From NCBI GenBank assembly GCA_964230215.1, contig CAXRGQ010000007.1:496001-560000 (forward strand): DNA of 64,000 bases, read 5' to 3'. A program made the translations under genes and the position numbers. How positions within the stretch are numbered: the stretch's first letter is position 1; every line of letters starts with the position of its first letter. Of the stretch, positions 34,377 through 42,106 are shown one piece after another. This DNA comes from JAUILH01 sp964230215 (GTDB lineage: Bacteria > Bacteroidota > Bacteroidia > Flavobacteriales_D > JAUILH01). The notes under the pieces are model-generated. The model was given only the letters and a program-made list of their open reading frames with translations, was not told the origin of the DNA and did not search any database.

Positions 34377-35651
34377 GTGAAACGTAGGTTTAAATCGGAG
34401 TTTGTTCAAAATGCTGTTACGCTGATGTCGGCAACTTTTGTGGCTCAGATATTCTCGTATCTCCTAACACCGATAATCACAAGTTTATACACACCAGAAG
34501 AAGCTGGGCAGCTTGGCTTATTTCTGCGTATTGTAGCTGTTTGTTCGGCACTTGCCACGCTTAGGTATGAATATGCCTTGCCAATTGTACAGAATGAAGG
34601 ACATGCCTACCGACTTTATAGATTGATCAACAGAATTGTTATCGTCTTTTCGGTTTTTGCTTTTTTACTGCTACTTATTCCTGTTTTTACGGATGGTGAT
34701 AGTGATACCTATGTCTATTATGCCCTGATGCCTCTAGCGATAGGTCTTACCGCAAGGTTTAATCTGCAAACTAATTGGTCAATCCGCTTAAAGGCAATAA
34801 AAAAAATCGGCTTAAGTCGTATGTCTAACGCGATTGGATCATCCGTCGCAAAAATTGGTTTTGCCTATCTTAATTGTGGCTATTTAGGCTTGATATACGG
34901 AACCATTGTCGGACTATTTTTAGCCAACCTATCCTTTTTTGGCTTAAATAAACGATTCGCCACTTTTAAGGATAAAATTGGGGCTAGAAATTATCTTATC
35001 GCTAAAGGACAAAAGGATTTTCCTTTCATCAACTTGCCACATGCCCTAATGGATTTTGGAAGAGACTTGTTAATAGGAATTCTCTTCTTTTACTATTTCT
35101 CGGGTGCCGAATATGGACTTTACGACCTTTCGTATCGAATGTTAAGGCTTCCTTTAATTTTGGCGGGGGTTTCCTTGAGTCAAGTCTTTTTTCAACGTAT
35201 TTCAGAAATGATACGCGAGCATCAAGATATTAGGCCGCTTATTACCAAATCCATGAAAGTTTTGGTCCTAATAAGCCTTATTCCGTTCTCAATAATCATA
35301 TTCTTCGGACCTGATTTATTCTCGTTTGTGTTCGGTGAAAATTGGAGAATTGCAGGTGAGTATGCTCAAGTTATGACACCCTGGTTCGCAATGAACTTTG
35401 TGATATCCCCAATTAGTTCCATTCCTATGGTAATTGGCAGACAAAAGGAGTTTTTTAAGCTCGCAATACTTGGCACAACCCTGATGGTGGGATCGCTACT
35501 ATTTACACAAGAAGTACTTGATATGCCACCAACAGATGCCTTGCTTGTAGTGAGTATCTCTCAGTTTGCGTATCTGATACTCGTAATGGTTCGCATCTTC
35601 CATTTTCTTAATCTTCACAGCAAAGAGAGTAAAACAGAATATGAGACTTAA
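34377..35651 (+). CDS. Wzx/MurJ-like polysaccharide flippase (lipopolysaccharide biosynthesis membrane protein)
   Basis: This 424-residue protein has about 12 membrane helices and no large soluble domain. The N-terminus NAVTLMSATFVAQIFSYLLTPIITSLYTPEEAG followed by LGLFLRIVAV is the usual first-helix signature of the MOP/polysaccharide_synt family, with its conserved Tyr-x-P-E-[DE]-[FY]G-type turn. It should flip undecaprenyl-linked oligosaccharide units to the periplasm. The start is GTG at 34377. It stands alone here, ~10 kb from the nearest glycan genes, but is a plausible export step for them (inference). Confidence 0.85.
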   Translation: MKRRFKSEFVQNAVTLMSATFVAQIFSYLLTPIITSLYTPEEAGQLGLFLRIVAVCSALATLRYEYALPIVQNEGHAYRLYRLINRIVIVFSVFAFLLLLIPVFTDGDSDTYVYYALMPLAIGLTARFNLQTNWSIRLKAIKKIGLSRMSNAIGSSVAKIGFAYLNCGYLGLIYGTIVGLFLANLSFFGLNKRFATFKDKIGARNYLIAKGQKDFPFINLPHALMDFGRDLLIGILFFYYFSGAEYGLYDLSYRMLRLPLILAGVSLSQVFFQRISEMIREHQDIRPLITKSMKVLVLISLIPFSIIIFFGPDLFSFVFGENWRIAGEYAQVMTPWFAMNFVISPISSIPMVIGRQKEFFKLAILGTTLMVGSLLFTQEVLDMPPTDALLVVSISQFAYLILVMVRIFHFLNLHSKESKTEYET

Positions 35652-35658
35652 TAGTTAA

Positions 35659-36381
35659 CTACAATAGTTCTTGTTCTAAGTTTATGCTTCTAGGGAATAG
35701 CACATTGTTTTCAATGTGAATGTGTGTATGTAAGTCCTGCTCAAATTCCTGCAATAGGATATAGAGATTTTTAAAACTTACGCAGGCACCTTGAGGCGGT
35801 GAAAAATTCTTACTTAATACCTTAATACGTGCAAATCGCTCTCCTTCATCATCATGTTCACTTTCCATTTGACAAATCACAGATGTAATGCTATCAAGAG
35901 AGGTGGTCTCATTCGATAAACCATTCCTCTCGGCAATTACTAATTGATTAATCTGTGGGAACAAAATTAGCTCCTCCTTCTTCATGTGTTTTGTTAAACG
36001 TGATGCAGCTTCTATAAATAATGTACTAATTTCAAAAAGTTCTGGATGCTCATTACCATGTACTTGTGTCACTTTATCCAAACAGTCTTTAATAATCGGG
36101 ATTTTCTCTTCTACGTAACGATGATGCTTGTCTTGAATATATTTTGTTAAAACATCAAGTGGTATCAAATTCATATCAATTCCTGTATATGGCGAGGATG
36201 ATAATTTCAAGTTTATTTCTGTGATAATCTCCTCTACTTCAAGGTTTAGTTCCTCACAGACTTGAATTAGAGACCTGTTACCATTACAACAATAATCGAT
36301 ATTATACTGTTCAAAAACATAAATACTATTATAGTTTGAAACGGCTATATCTTTAATTAAAGTAGATTCTGTAATAGTCAT
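35659..36381 (-). CDS. ric: Di-iron Fe-S cluster repair protein (RIC/YtfE/ScdA)
   Basis: The N-terminal ScdA_N domain has the Cys pair in QYNIDYCCNGNRSL. A hemerythrin-like four-helix bundle then supplies His ligands: DKHHRYVEEKIP, QVHGNEHPEL, LTKHMKKEELILFPQ, MESEHDDEGER and LHTHIHIENNVLFPR. Length (240 aa) is normal. The protein restores iron-sulfur clusters damaged by NO and oxidants. It is the last gene of a - strand cluster with truncated haemoglobin and an Rrf2 regulator, which supports a nitrosative-stress role. Confidence 0.9.
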   Translation of the reverse strand: MTITESTLIKDIAVSNYNSIYVFEQYNIDYCCNGNRSLIQVCEELNLEVEEIITEINLKLSSSPYTGIDMNLIPLDVLTKYIQDKHHRYVEEKIPIIKDCLDKVTQVHGNEHPELFEISTLFIEAASRLTKHMKKEELILFPQINQLVIAERNGLSNETTSLDSITSVICQMESEHDDEGERFARIKVLSKNFSPPQGACVSFKNLYILLQEFEQDLHTHIHIENNVLFPRSINLEQELL

Positions 36382-36390
36382 GATAGTTAG

Positions 36391-36822
36391 TTATTTAAAG
36401 GTGTTAATAATTAATAAAACTAAGATTATAAGCTTAAATGTTTCACCTAAAACATAGCAGATATGTAAATATGATTTTTCAACCTCCATACCTTGAATGT
36501 GTCGTTCCGCCCGTGCATCAAGCTTTGGCAATAGCCAAAATGTTTGCAGCATTAGAATTGCAGATAAACAGGCTAGAAATACCAGTATAGTATTACCAAT
36601 ATAAGCGACTTCAATCGCAGTTATAATGCCACAAATACATAGAAATATCCATTCAATTTTATTCAAGGTGTTGAATATTATTCTTCCTATACCTAATCCT
36701 ATTGCAAGCGTAACTCCAGGTGCTCTGAACTTAAGCCATGCTTCCATAAAACTTATAGCCAGCAGAAATCCTATCCATAAAATTAGAGTAATTGTAATAA
36801 TTGGATACGGGACTACATACAT
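36391..36822 (-). CDS. Four-helix membrane protein of the NO-stress cluster
   Basis: The 143 residues form four hydrophobic helices: about 7-25 (ITITLILWIGFLLAISFM), 56-72, 75-97 and 122-142. Charged loops contain KFRAPGVTLAIGLGIGR and LDARAERHIQGMEVEKSYLHICYV. The His/Tyr residues in the last loop could bind haem or metal, but I cannot name a family with confidence. It lies 9 nt upstream of ric and 6 nt downstream of the truncated haemoglobin gene, so it is expressed with them and may be an unrecognised part of NO handling. Confidence 0.65.
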   Translation of the reverse strand: MYVVPYPIITITLILWIGFLLAISFMEAWLKFRAPGVTLAIGLGIGRIIFNTLNKIEWIFLCICGIITAIEVAYIGNTILVFLACLSAILMLQTFWLLPKLDARAERHIQGMEVEKSYLHICYVLGETFKLIILVLLIINTFK

Positions 36823-36828
36823 ATTAAT

Positions 36829-37191
36829 CTATGATTTGATGTGATGGATTTTGTGATGAAACACATTTGCTATATTAATCGCACGCGCCTTTGCAAGCTC
36901 GGCTGTTTTACCTATAAAATGAGAATCCACTGTTTCAATAAAGAGTGCGACCCAAGTGTTAAAGTGTTCTAATCCAATTGCAAGTTTAGCGTGTGGAGGA
37001 AATGGTTTTCCTCTATACGTTATCTTTTGAAAAAGTAAGGTTTCCCAAAATGCATACATTTTTTTAAGATGCTTTGACCAATCGTCGATATGTTCGTTGA
37101 AAATTGGTCCCAATACCTTATTGGCCCTTACTTTATCGTAGAAAGCATTCACCATTATAACTATATCGGCTTTTGATTCAATTTCTTTCAT
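36829..37191 (-). CDS. Group III truncated haemoglobin
   Basis: 120 residues with the group III (P-type) pattern: FYDKVRANKVLGPIFNE, DDWSKHLKKMYAFWETLL, YRGKPFPPHAKL, and GLEHFNTWVALF holding the proximal His76. No glycine pair motifs of groups I/II are present. Such globins bind O2/NO and are proposed to detoxify NO or peroxide in the cytoplasm. The genes on both sides encode small membrane proteins; ric and an Rrf2 regulator complete the cluster. Confidence 0.9.
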   Translation of the reverse strand: MKEIESKADIVIMVNAFYDKVRANKVLGPIFNEHIDDWSKHLKKMYAFWETLLFQKITYRGKPFPPHAKLAIGLEHFNTWVALFIETVDSHFIGKTAELAKARAINIANVFHHKIHHIKS

Positions 37192-37196
37192 AAATC

Positions 37197-37478
37197 TTAG
37201 CTTAGGAAATAGGCTATCAATAATATAAGATTAACTATCACACTAAAATTGAACACACCTACACTCCAATTTGCGGGTGCTTGAGCAATAAATACTGCAT
37301 TTGATGCCATAGTAACCACAGCGCAAGTCGCAAGCAGAAACGTTGAGTCAAACGAAATCATATACATAGCTGCAATAGAACCAAGACAGCTTTGAAAAGT
37401 CATCATTACGGCCATTGCACCATATCGATTCTCTTCATAGTAATTAATCATTTTTGCTATAATCCCAATATTTTTCAT
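37197..37478 (-). CDS. Small membrane protein of the NO-stress cluster, 93 aa
   Basis: Three hydrophobic stretches: about 20-42 (AMAVMMTFQSCLGSIAAMYMIS), 45-65 and 72-92. The N-terminal cytoplasmic tail is MINYYEENRYG. No catalytic motif is visible. It is the first structural gene after the regulator and precedes the truncated haemoglobin by 5 nt. The name of the family is unknown to me; the conserved-looking placement suggests a membrane partner in NO response or respiration (inference). Confidence 0.65.
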   Translation of the reverse strand: MKNIGIIAKMINYYEENRYGAMAVMMTFQSCLGSIAAMYMISFDSTFLLATCAVVTMASNAVFIAQAPANWSVGVFNFSVIVNLILLIAYFLS

Positions 37479-37525
37479 GTTATCCGATATTAATACCTTT
37501 TTATCTTTTTTTTGTGTAAAAAAAC

Positions 37526-37960
37526 CTATCTTTTTAATACAGTCTTACCATTTTCGATATCTATCATTAAATCTCTTAGTGTGGTATTCTTAAGCATCTT
37601 TTTTAGGTCGTTTCTTATACTAATGAAGTGATCATGCACAGCACAGGGTTTATTTGCATTACATTCGCTTAATCCCAAACCACACCCATTGAATATTCGA
37701 TCACCATCAATTGCTTCTACAATATCAGCTAGACTAACCATATTAATTCTAGATGCTGTAATATGAAATCCACCTGTGGGGCCTTTGTAAGAATCAATTA
37801 CACCGCTTTTTGCTAATTGCTGTAGTATTTTTGCGGTAAATGGGGCAGGAATATCTGTTTCAGTGGCAATTTCTTTCACACCAACCTTTGATCCTTCATC
37901 AGAACGTTTCGCTACGTAAAGGGTAGCCAGTATTCCATATTCACATGATTTCGAAAACAA
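37526..37960 (-). CDS. Rrf2-family [Fe-S] transcriptional regulator (NsrR/IscR type)
   Basis: Start set at TTG 37960, so the protein begins MFSKSCEYGILATLYVA, the standard Rrf2 N-terminus; a further TTG at 37987 gives nine extra residues. The winged HTH is followed by GPTGGFHI, the Rrf2 wing. Three cysteines (CGLGLSECNANKPC) would ligate a [2Fe-2S] or [4Fe-4S] cluster sensitive to NO. It heads the cluster trHb-membrane proteins-ric. A 14-bp perfect palindrome overlaps the start, which points to autoregulation. Confidence 0.88.
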   Translation of the reverse strand: MFSKSCEYGILATLYVAKRSDEGSKVGVKEIATETDIPAPFTAKILQQLAKSGVIDSYKGPTGGFHITASRINMVSLADIVEAIDGDRIFNGCGLGLSECNANKPCAVHDHFISIRNDLKKMLKNTTLRDLMIDIENGKTVLKR

Positions 37961-38000
37961 ATTATCTTTTATTTTCAAATATAACAAATAAAAGATAATT
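37960..38000. promoter_or_regulatory. 14-bp perfect inverted repeat, candidate Rrf2 operator
   Basis: AATTATCTTTTATT (37960-37973) and AATAAAAGATAATT (37987-38000) are exact reverse complements, 13 bases apart. The site covers the Rrf2 start codon and upstream region. The half-site core AAAAGATA recurs twice (one copy degenerate) in the gap before the next gene (37480-37545). It could also act as a weak hairpin after the convergent-free end of the gene at 38008, but there is no T-run. Confidence 0.6.
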
Positions 38001-38007
38001 ATATCCT

Positions 38008-38898
38008 TTATTGGTTGTGTATTTTAAATTTCAATATAGTCGGCTTATCTCGTTTTCCCTCGTTAGAGATTAATATATCACCACTATCCAAAAACGTAAT
38101 GCCCTCTGCTTTCTGAAAGAGGTTTTTATCAAGTGGGTATAAGTCCTGAATCTCTCCTTTAGAATTAGTGATTATCAATAAATGGTCTTTTGCCGATAAA
38201 ATGTAATAATTGTCATTAGCAGAGTTTACCGCAATAGCAGATATTGCTACCTTTACTGTAACCACTTCCTTATTAGATTTCTTCTTTAGTTTCGTTGGTA
38301 AGTCTATGTTATTTTTATTGGCGTAGTCAATTACATCAGATCTATATATGCTAACAACAGGCTCTTTAGAAATCTGCCTTGTTTTCAAATCGTATTCATA
38401 AACTCCTCTAATGTCCTTGTAAGCTGATCCCTTCCCTAATTTTGATTTTGAGCCAATCAATAATCGGTCGCGATTCTTATCATAACACAATCCTTCGTTA
38501 TCTATCGCTGGGATATTTGTATTTATCGAATCTACCTCTGTCACAGTAGTAAAATCCTTCGATAATACACAAGATATTAAAACTGCATCACTTCTCAACA
38601 CATATAGATGTGAGCCAGTATATGTTATGCCTTCATAATCACCATTTGGTCCAAACTGGATTTTATTAAGAATTTCTTCCTTTTCTAAATCATAAATAAA
38701 TATTAATCCTAGTTCGTCTTGCACACAGGCTACCACATTGTTTGAAAGGTCTGTAAGTCCTGATATTTCGTGTAAAACTGGTGGAAGATGGTACACTTTA
38801 TCTGGTTGACTAAAGTTATATCGTTTTCCATGATCTTCAATATGAGTAACAGGACTATACACCTCCATAGCCATCATAAATATTAATTTCATTAACAT
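38008..38898 (-). CDS. SdiA-regulated-like beta-propeller protein
   Basis: Repeated propeller blades: PPVLHEISGLTDLSNNVVACVQDELG, FGPNGDYEGITYTGSHLYVLRS, IDNEGLCYDKNRDRLLIGSKSK and KAEGITFLDSGDILISNEGK. These match the SdiA-regulated / esterase-like phytase-like propeller family. A short hydrophobic N-terminus (MLMKLIFMMAMEVYS) may be a weak signal. Its activity is unknown. It is the last gene of the glutamate dehydrogenase-transhydrogenase operon, 13 nt after the Rnk/GreA-like gene. Confidence 0.7.
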   Translation of the reverse strand: MLMKLIFMMAMEVYSPVTHIEDHGKRYNFSQPDKVYHLPPVLHEISGLTDLSNNVVACVQDELGLIFIYDLEKEEILNKIQFGPNGDYEGITYTGSHLYVLRSDAVLISCVLSKDFTTVTEVDSINTNIPAIDNEGLCYDKNRDRLLIGSKSKLGKGSAYKDIRGVYEYDLKTRQISKEPVVSIYRSDVIDYANKNNIDLPTKLKKKSNKEVVTVKVAISAIAVNSANDNYYILSAKDHLLIITNSKGEIQDLYPLDKNLFQKAEGITFLDSGDILISNEGKRDKPTILKFKIHNQ

Positions 38899-38911
38899 AT
38901 TTCATCAATCT

Positions 38912-39292
38912 TTAAGGCACGTTAGTAAATTTAATGATTTTAACCAGTTGTATTTGATTCTCTGATCTAATTCGCAATACGTCATCAACCTTCTGTGCGT
39001 AAACAGCACACCCCAGGTCCGAGAAAATGGATATTTTGCCTTCCTTTGAGTTTGCTTCCGCTGGTAATACAATTTGCAAATTGTGATGCTCGCCTTGTTT
39101 GTTAATTATTGAAAAAGATGTGCCAAGTGATATGATATTACCTGGTAGATTCTCTTTTGAACAAGTAATACAGTTTGCCAATTTCTGTTTAAGTATTAGT
39201 TTTATTCTGATGTCGTTGTCACCTTGAGGGGTTGCAGCACACACAAATCTTAACAAAAACTCACGTTCAGTTTTTTCAACGACATAACTCAT
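38912..39292 (-). CDS. GreA/GreB C-terminal-domain-like (Rnk-like) protein
   Basis: The last ~80 residues follow the FKBP-like C-domain of GreA/Rnk: ISLGTSFSIINKQGEHHNLQIVLPAEAN, then KEGKISIFSDLGCAVYAQKVDDVLRI (family form: g-x-I-S-v-x-S-P-l-G-x-A-L). No GreA coiled-coil N-domain exists, so it is closer to Rnk-type proteins that contact RNA polymerase through this domain. The N-terminal ~45 residues carry three Cys (FVCAAT, CITCSK). The start overlaps the pntB stop by ATGA. A role in RNA polymerase control is inferred from the family only. Confidence 0.65.
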   Translation of the reverse strand: MSYVVEKTEREFLLRFVCAATPQGDNDIRIKLILKQKLANCITCSKENLPGNIISLGTSFSIINKQGEHHNLQIVLPAEANSKEGKISIFSDLGCAVYAQKVDDVLRIRSENQIQLVKIIKFTNVP

Positions 39293-40686
39293 TTTGAAAG
39301 GTTTAAATCATTAAGTATATTGTTTAAGCCCAAATTTGCATCCGACATCAACAAGTAACAATTTTGTGCTTCAAGAAGAGGATTTATTACACCAGCATAT
39401 CCGTGGCTTAAACTTCTTTTAATCACCAAAACTTTTTCTGCCTTGTAAGCTTGTATAATTGGCATTCCAAATATTGGACTGGTTTGGTCTGTCTCGGCTG
39501 ACGTGTTTACTGTGTCATTTGCGCCAATTATTATACAGTAATCACAATCATTTAGATAATCATTCCCTTCACTAAGATCTAGGATATCATCATAATTTAT
39601 CTTGGCTTCTGCAAGCAACACGTTCATATGGCCCGGCATTCGCCCAGCTACTGGGTGAATTATAAACTTAACCTCAGCCTCATTTGCTTCCATTATATCT
39701 TTTAGTTTTTTACAGGTATGTTGCGCATGGGATATGGCCATTCCAAAGCCTGGCACTATAGCAATCTTTTTAGATAATAATAGGTCACTCGCTATTGACA
39801 CAGTGCTAATTTCTTTAATGTTCTCATATGATGTATCTGTGTTATTTGATGTATCCCCCAGATTATTTTTAAAGAAAATATTAATCAACTTTCTATTCAT
39901 TGCATTGCTCATCTGAATAGTTAACACAATCCCTGTAAACCCAACTATAACGCCAAGCAAAATCATTATTGTACTCTGAAAATATATCCCAGACAGTGTT
40001 GTGATTACCCCTGTGATACCATTAAGAACTGCTATCAGCACTGGCATGTCAGCGCCTCCTACACCCTTAGCAAAATAATATCCAGTTAACAAGCTAAATA
40101 TTATGGCCAAAATCGCAGTTAGAACAAAATGCGTTACTTCTATGCCTAACATTATTTGTGTCCAGAATAACATGGAGAACATAAAACACCATGCCATATA
40201 CATTTTACTATTATTCACGGCCTTTTGACTTTGCCCAGATAGTTTGAGCTTAGCAATTATGCTAGCTGAGAATGTTGACAAGCCCAGAAACAATGATGAT
40301 AGTAATAGTGTTAATTCATAAGTGGGGACGTTTCTTTCCCAAATACTCAGCAAACTTGCTGCACTGATTACAGCAGCAGCTAGGCCTCCCAAACCATTAA
40401 AGAGTGCAATTAACTCAGGCATTTTTGTTACGTTATATCTAAATGATAAATTTTTACCTAACAAAATGCCGACTAATGTTACCAGTGTAATAGCTGTTAC
40501 TTTTACTATTACATCATTTGCTGTAAAATCCGCATAATGTATGGTTGTGCTTAGGATTGCCAACAACATACCAACAACAAGGATAATATTTCCCTTTTTT
40601 GCCTTTCCGGGATCACTCATCAGTATCACGCCAAAAATCAGGGAGCCTACTGATGCCAAATAACCAATGTTCCCAGCTACAATCAT
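39289..40686 (-). CDS. pntB: NAD(P) transhydrogenase subunit beta
   Basis: Eight to nine membrane helices (residues 1-265) form domain II. The C-terminal NADP(H)-binding domain III has IVPGFGMAISHAQHTCKKL (GYGMAVAQAQH equivalent), FIIHPVAGRMPGHMNVLLAEA, GANDTVN and VIKRSLSHGYAG. All are standard dIII motifs. With the two alpha pieces it couples proton re-entry to hydride transfer from NADH to NADP+. It overlaps pntA2 and the Rnk-like gene by 4 nt on each side. Confidence 0.95.
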   Translation of the reverse strand: MIVAGNIGYLASVGSLIFGVILMSDPGKAKKGNIILVVGMLLAILSTTIHYADFTANDVIVKVTAITLVTLVGILLGKNLSFRYNVTKMPELIALFNGLGGLAAAVISAASLLSIWERNVPTYELTLLLSSLFLGLSTFSASIIAKLKLSGQSQKAVNNSKMYMAWCFMFSMLFWTQIMLGIEVTHFVLTAILAIIFSLLTGYYFAKGVGGADMPVLIAVLNGITGVITTLSGIYFQSTIMILLGVIVGFTGIVLTIQMSNAMNRKLINIFFKNNLGDTSNNTDTSYENIKEISTVSIASDLLLSKKIAIVPGFGMAISHAQHTCKKLKDIMEANEAEVKFIIHPVAGRMPGHMNVLLAEAKINYDDILDLSEGNDYLNDCDYCIIIGANDTVNTSAETDQTSPIFGMPIIQAYKAEKVLVIKRSLSHGYAGVINPLLEAQNCYLLMSDANLGLNNILNDLNLSK

Positions 40687-40988
40687 TTAGATTTGCTTTT
40701 AAACATTTTTAACATTCTATGTGTGACAAAAAACCCTCCGGCTATGTTCATAACACCTAACAACAAACCAACAAACGATAAAAGGGTTATAGCATTAAGC
40801 TGTATATCATTGCTCATAATCTGTATAATACTTCCTGCTACAACTATTCCACTAATTGCGTTTGAACCAGACATTAATGGCGTGTGCAAAACTGGAGGCA
40901 CCTTTCTTACCACTTCCATTCCAATGAAGGCACTAAGAATTATCACATAAATCCCGTCCAGCGGAGTTAGGTAGAATATCTCATTCAT
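40683..40988 (-). CDS. pntA2: NAD(P) transhydrogenase subunit alpha, membrane part (part 2)
   Basis: 101 residues with three membrane helices: IYVIILSAFIGMEVVRKVP, the segment VLHTPLMSGSNAISGIVVAG, and a third near 60-95 ending FFVTHRMLKMF. This is the N-terminal half of transhydrogenase domain II, encoded separately as in other split-alpha bacteria. The H-T-P-L-M-S-x-x-N-A-I-S-G stretch is diagnostic. Start and stop touch both neighbours (1- and 4-base overlaps), so the three subunits are co-translated. Confidence 0.93.
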   Translation of the reverse strand: MNEIFYLTPLDGIYVIILSAFIGMEVVRKVPPVLHTPLMSGSNAISGIVVAGSIIQIMSNDIQLNAITLLSFVGLLLGVMNIAGGFFVTHRMLKMFKSKSK

Positions 40989-42100
40989 TACATTTCATTT
41001 ACTAATTCAATAATATCTTTGTTTACAATTATTCCGCTACGGAGAAGCTGTGTTGAATTTATAATATCGTCATTACTGCTTTCACGATTCTGAAGTAAGT
41101 ACATGATAAAGGATTGAAAATTATTCCCGATTAAATTAGAGGCAGCTTTAGGAGCTTGATTGTAGTAAGCAGACTCTCCAACTATTACTACACCATTAAT
41201 GACAGAAGTTTTGCCTTCTCTGGTAAATATGCAATTCCCTCCAGAATCGCCAGCTAAATCAATTACAACAGCTCCTTTTCTTAGGCTATTAAAACCATTT
41301 TCGTCTATTAATACTGGTGCTTTTTTACCTTTGATTTTGGCCGTCGTAATTACAATGTCTACTTCCTTAAGATGCTGGCGAATGGTTGTCAATATTTTTG
41401 CCTGAAAGTCTATGCTTTGTTCTACTGCATAACCACCACTTTCAGAATTCTCACTGGCACCATCTATCTCAATAAATTTTGCACCTAGGCTTTCCACCTC
41501 AACTTTAGATTGCCTCCTCACATCAAATGCGCTCACAACTGCGCCCATTCTTTTTGAAGTTGCTATTGCTTGAAGACCTGCTACTCCCGCTCCTAAAACT
41601 AAAACTTTAGCAGGCCTAAGTGTTCCACCAGCACCACTAATCATAGGAACAATTGAGTCATAATGCCAGAATGCACTTATTGCAGCTTGATACCCATTTA
41701 TAGAAGTTAAACTAGACAAGACATCCATTGATTGAGCTATTGTGGTTCTAGGTAAAAGATTAAGGGTATACAAATCTGTATTATTACCAATATAAGGCAT
41801 CAATACAGAGTAGTCCTGATCAGTATTGTAGTTAGAAACAATTGTATTTGTTTCTTGAGGCCTGAAGTATTTAATTGGCTCGTTAAAAGTAACGAGCCAA
41901 TCAGAGTTATGTATTAATTCAGATTCCGAGTTAAACATTTTTGCACCAGCATTTACATACTCATCATCAGAGTATCCTGCTTCTAAGCCAGCACCAAGCT
42001 CTACATTAACAATAAAGTGCTGGGATAGTTTTTCAATGTTTTGGGGCGTTAAAGCAACAATTCTTAGGGACTTTTCCTTTATTAAGCCTAGTGTTTTCAT
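40988..42100 (-). CDS. pntA1: NAD(P) transhydrogenase subunit alpha, NAD-binding part (part 1)
   Basis: Domain I of transhydrogenase (370 aa), related to alanine dehydrogenase. The N-terminal part has VELGAGLEAGYSDDEYVNAGA. The Rossmann region has KVLVLGAGVAGLQAIATSKRMGAVVSAFD. RQSKVEVESLGAKFIEI and VITTAKIKGKKAPVLI follow, then AVVIDLAGDSGGNCIFT. It binds NAD(H) in the cytoplasm and passes hydride to NADP+ on PntB. It lies 6 nt after the glutamate dehydrogenase gene, linking NADPH supply to glutamate metabolism. Confidence 0.94.
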   Translation of the reverse strand: MKTLGLIKEKSLRIVALTPQNIEKLSQHFIVNVELGAGLEAGYSDDEYVNAGAKMFNSESELIHNSDWLVTFNEPIKYFRPQETNTIVSNYNTDQDYSVLMPYIGNNTDLYTLNLLPRTTIAQSMDVLSSLTSINGYQAAISAFWHYDSIVPMISGAGGTLRPAKVLVLGAGVAGLQAIATSKRMGAVVSAFDVRRQSKVEVESLGAKFIEIDGASENSESGGYAVEQSIDFQAKILTTIRQHLKEVDIVITTAKIKGKKAPVLIDENGFNSLRKGAVVIDLAGDSGGNCIFTREGKTSVINGVVIVGESAYYNQAPKAASNLIGNNFQSFIMYLLQNRESSNDDIINSTQLLRSGIIVNKDIIELVNEM

Positions 42101-42106
42101 CTTTAA

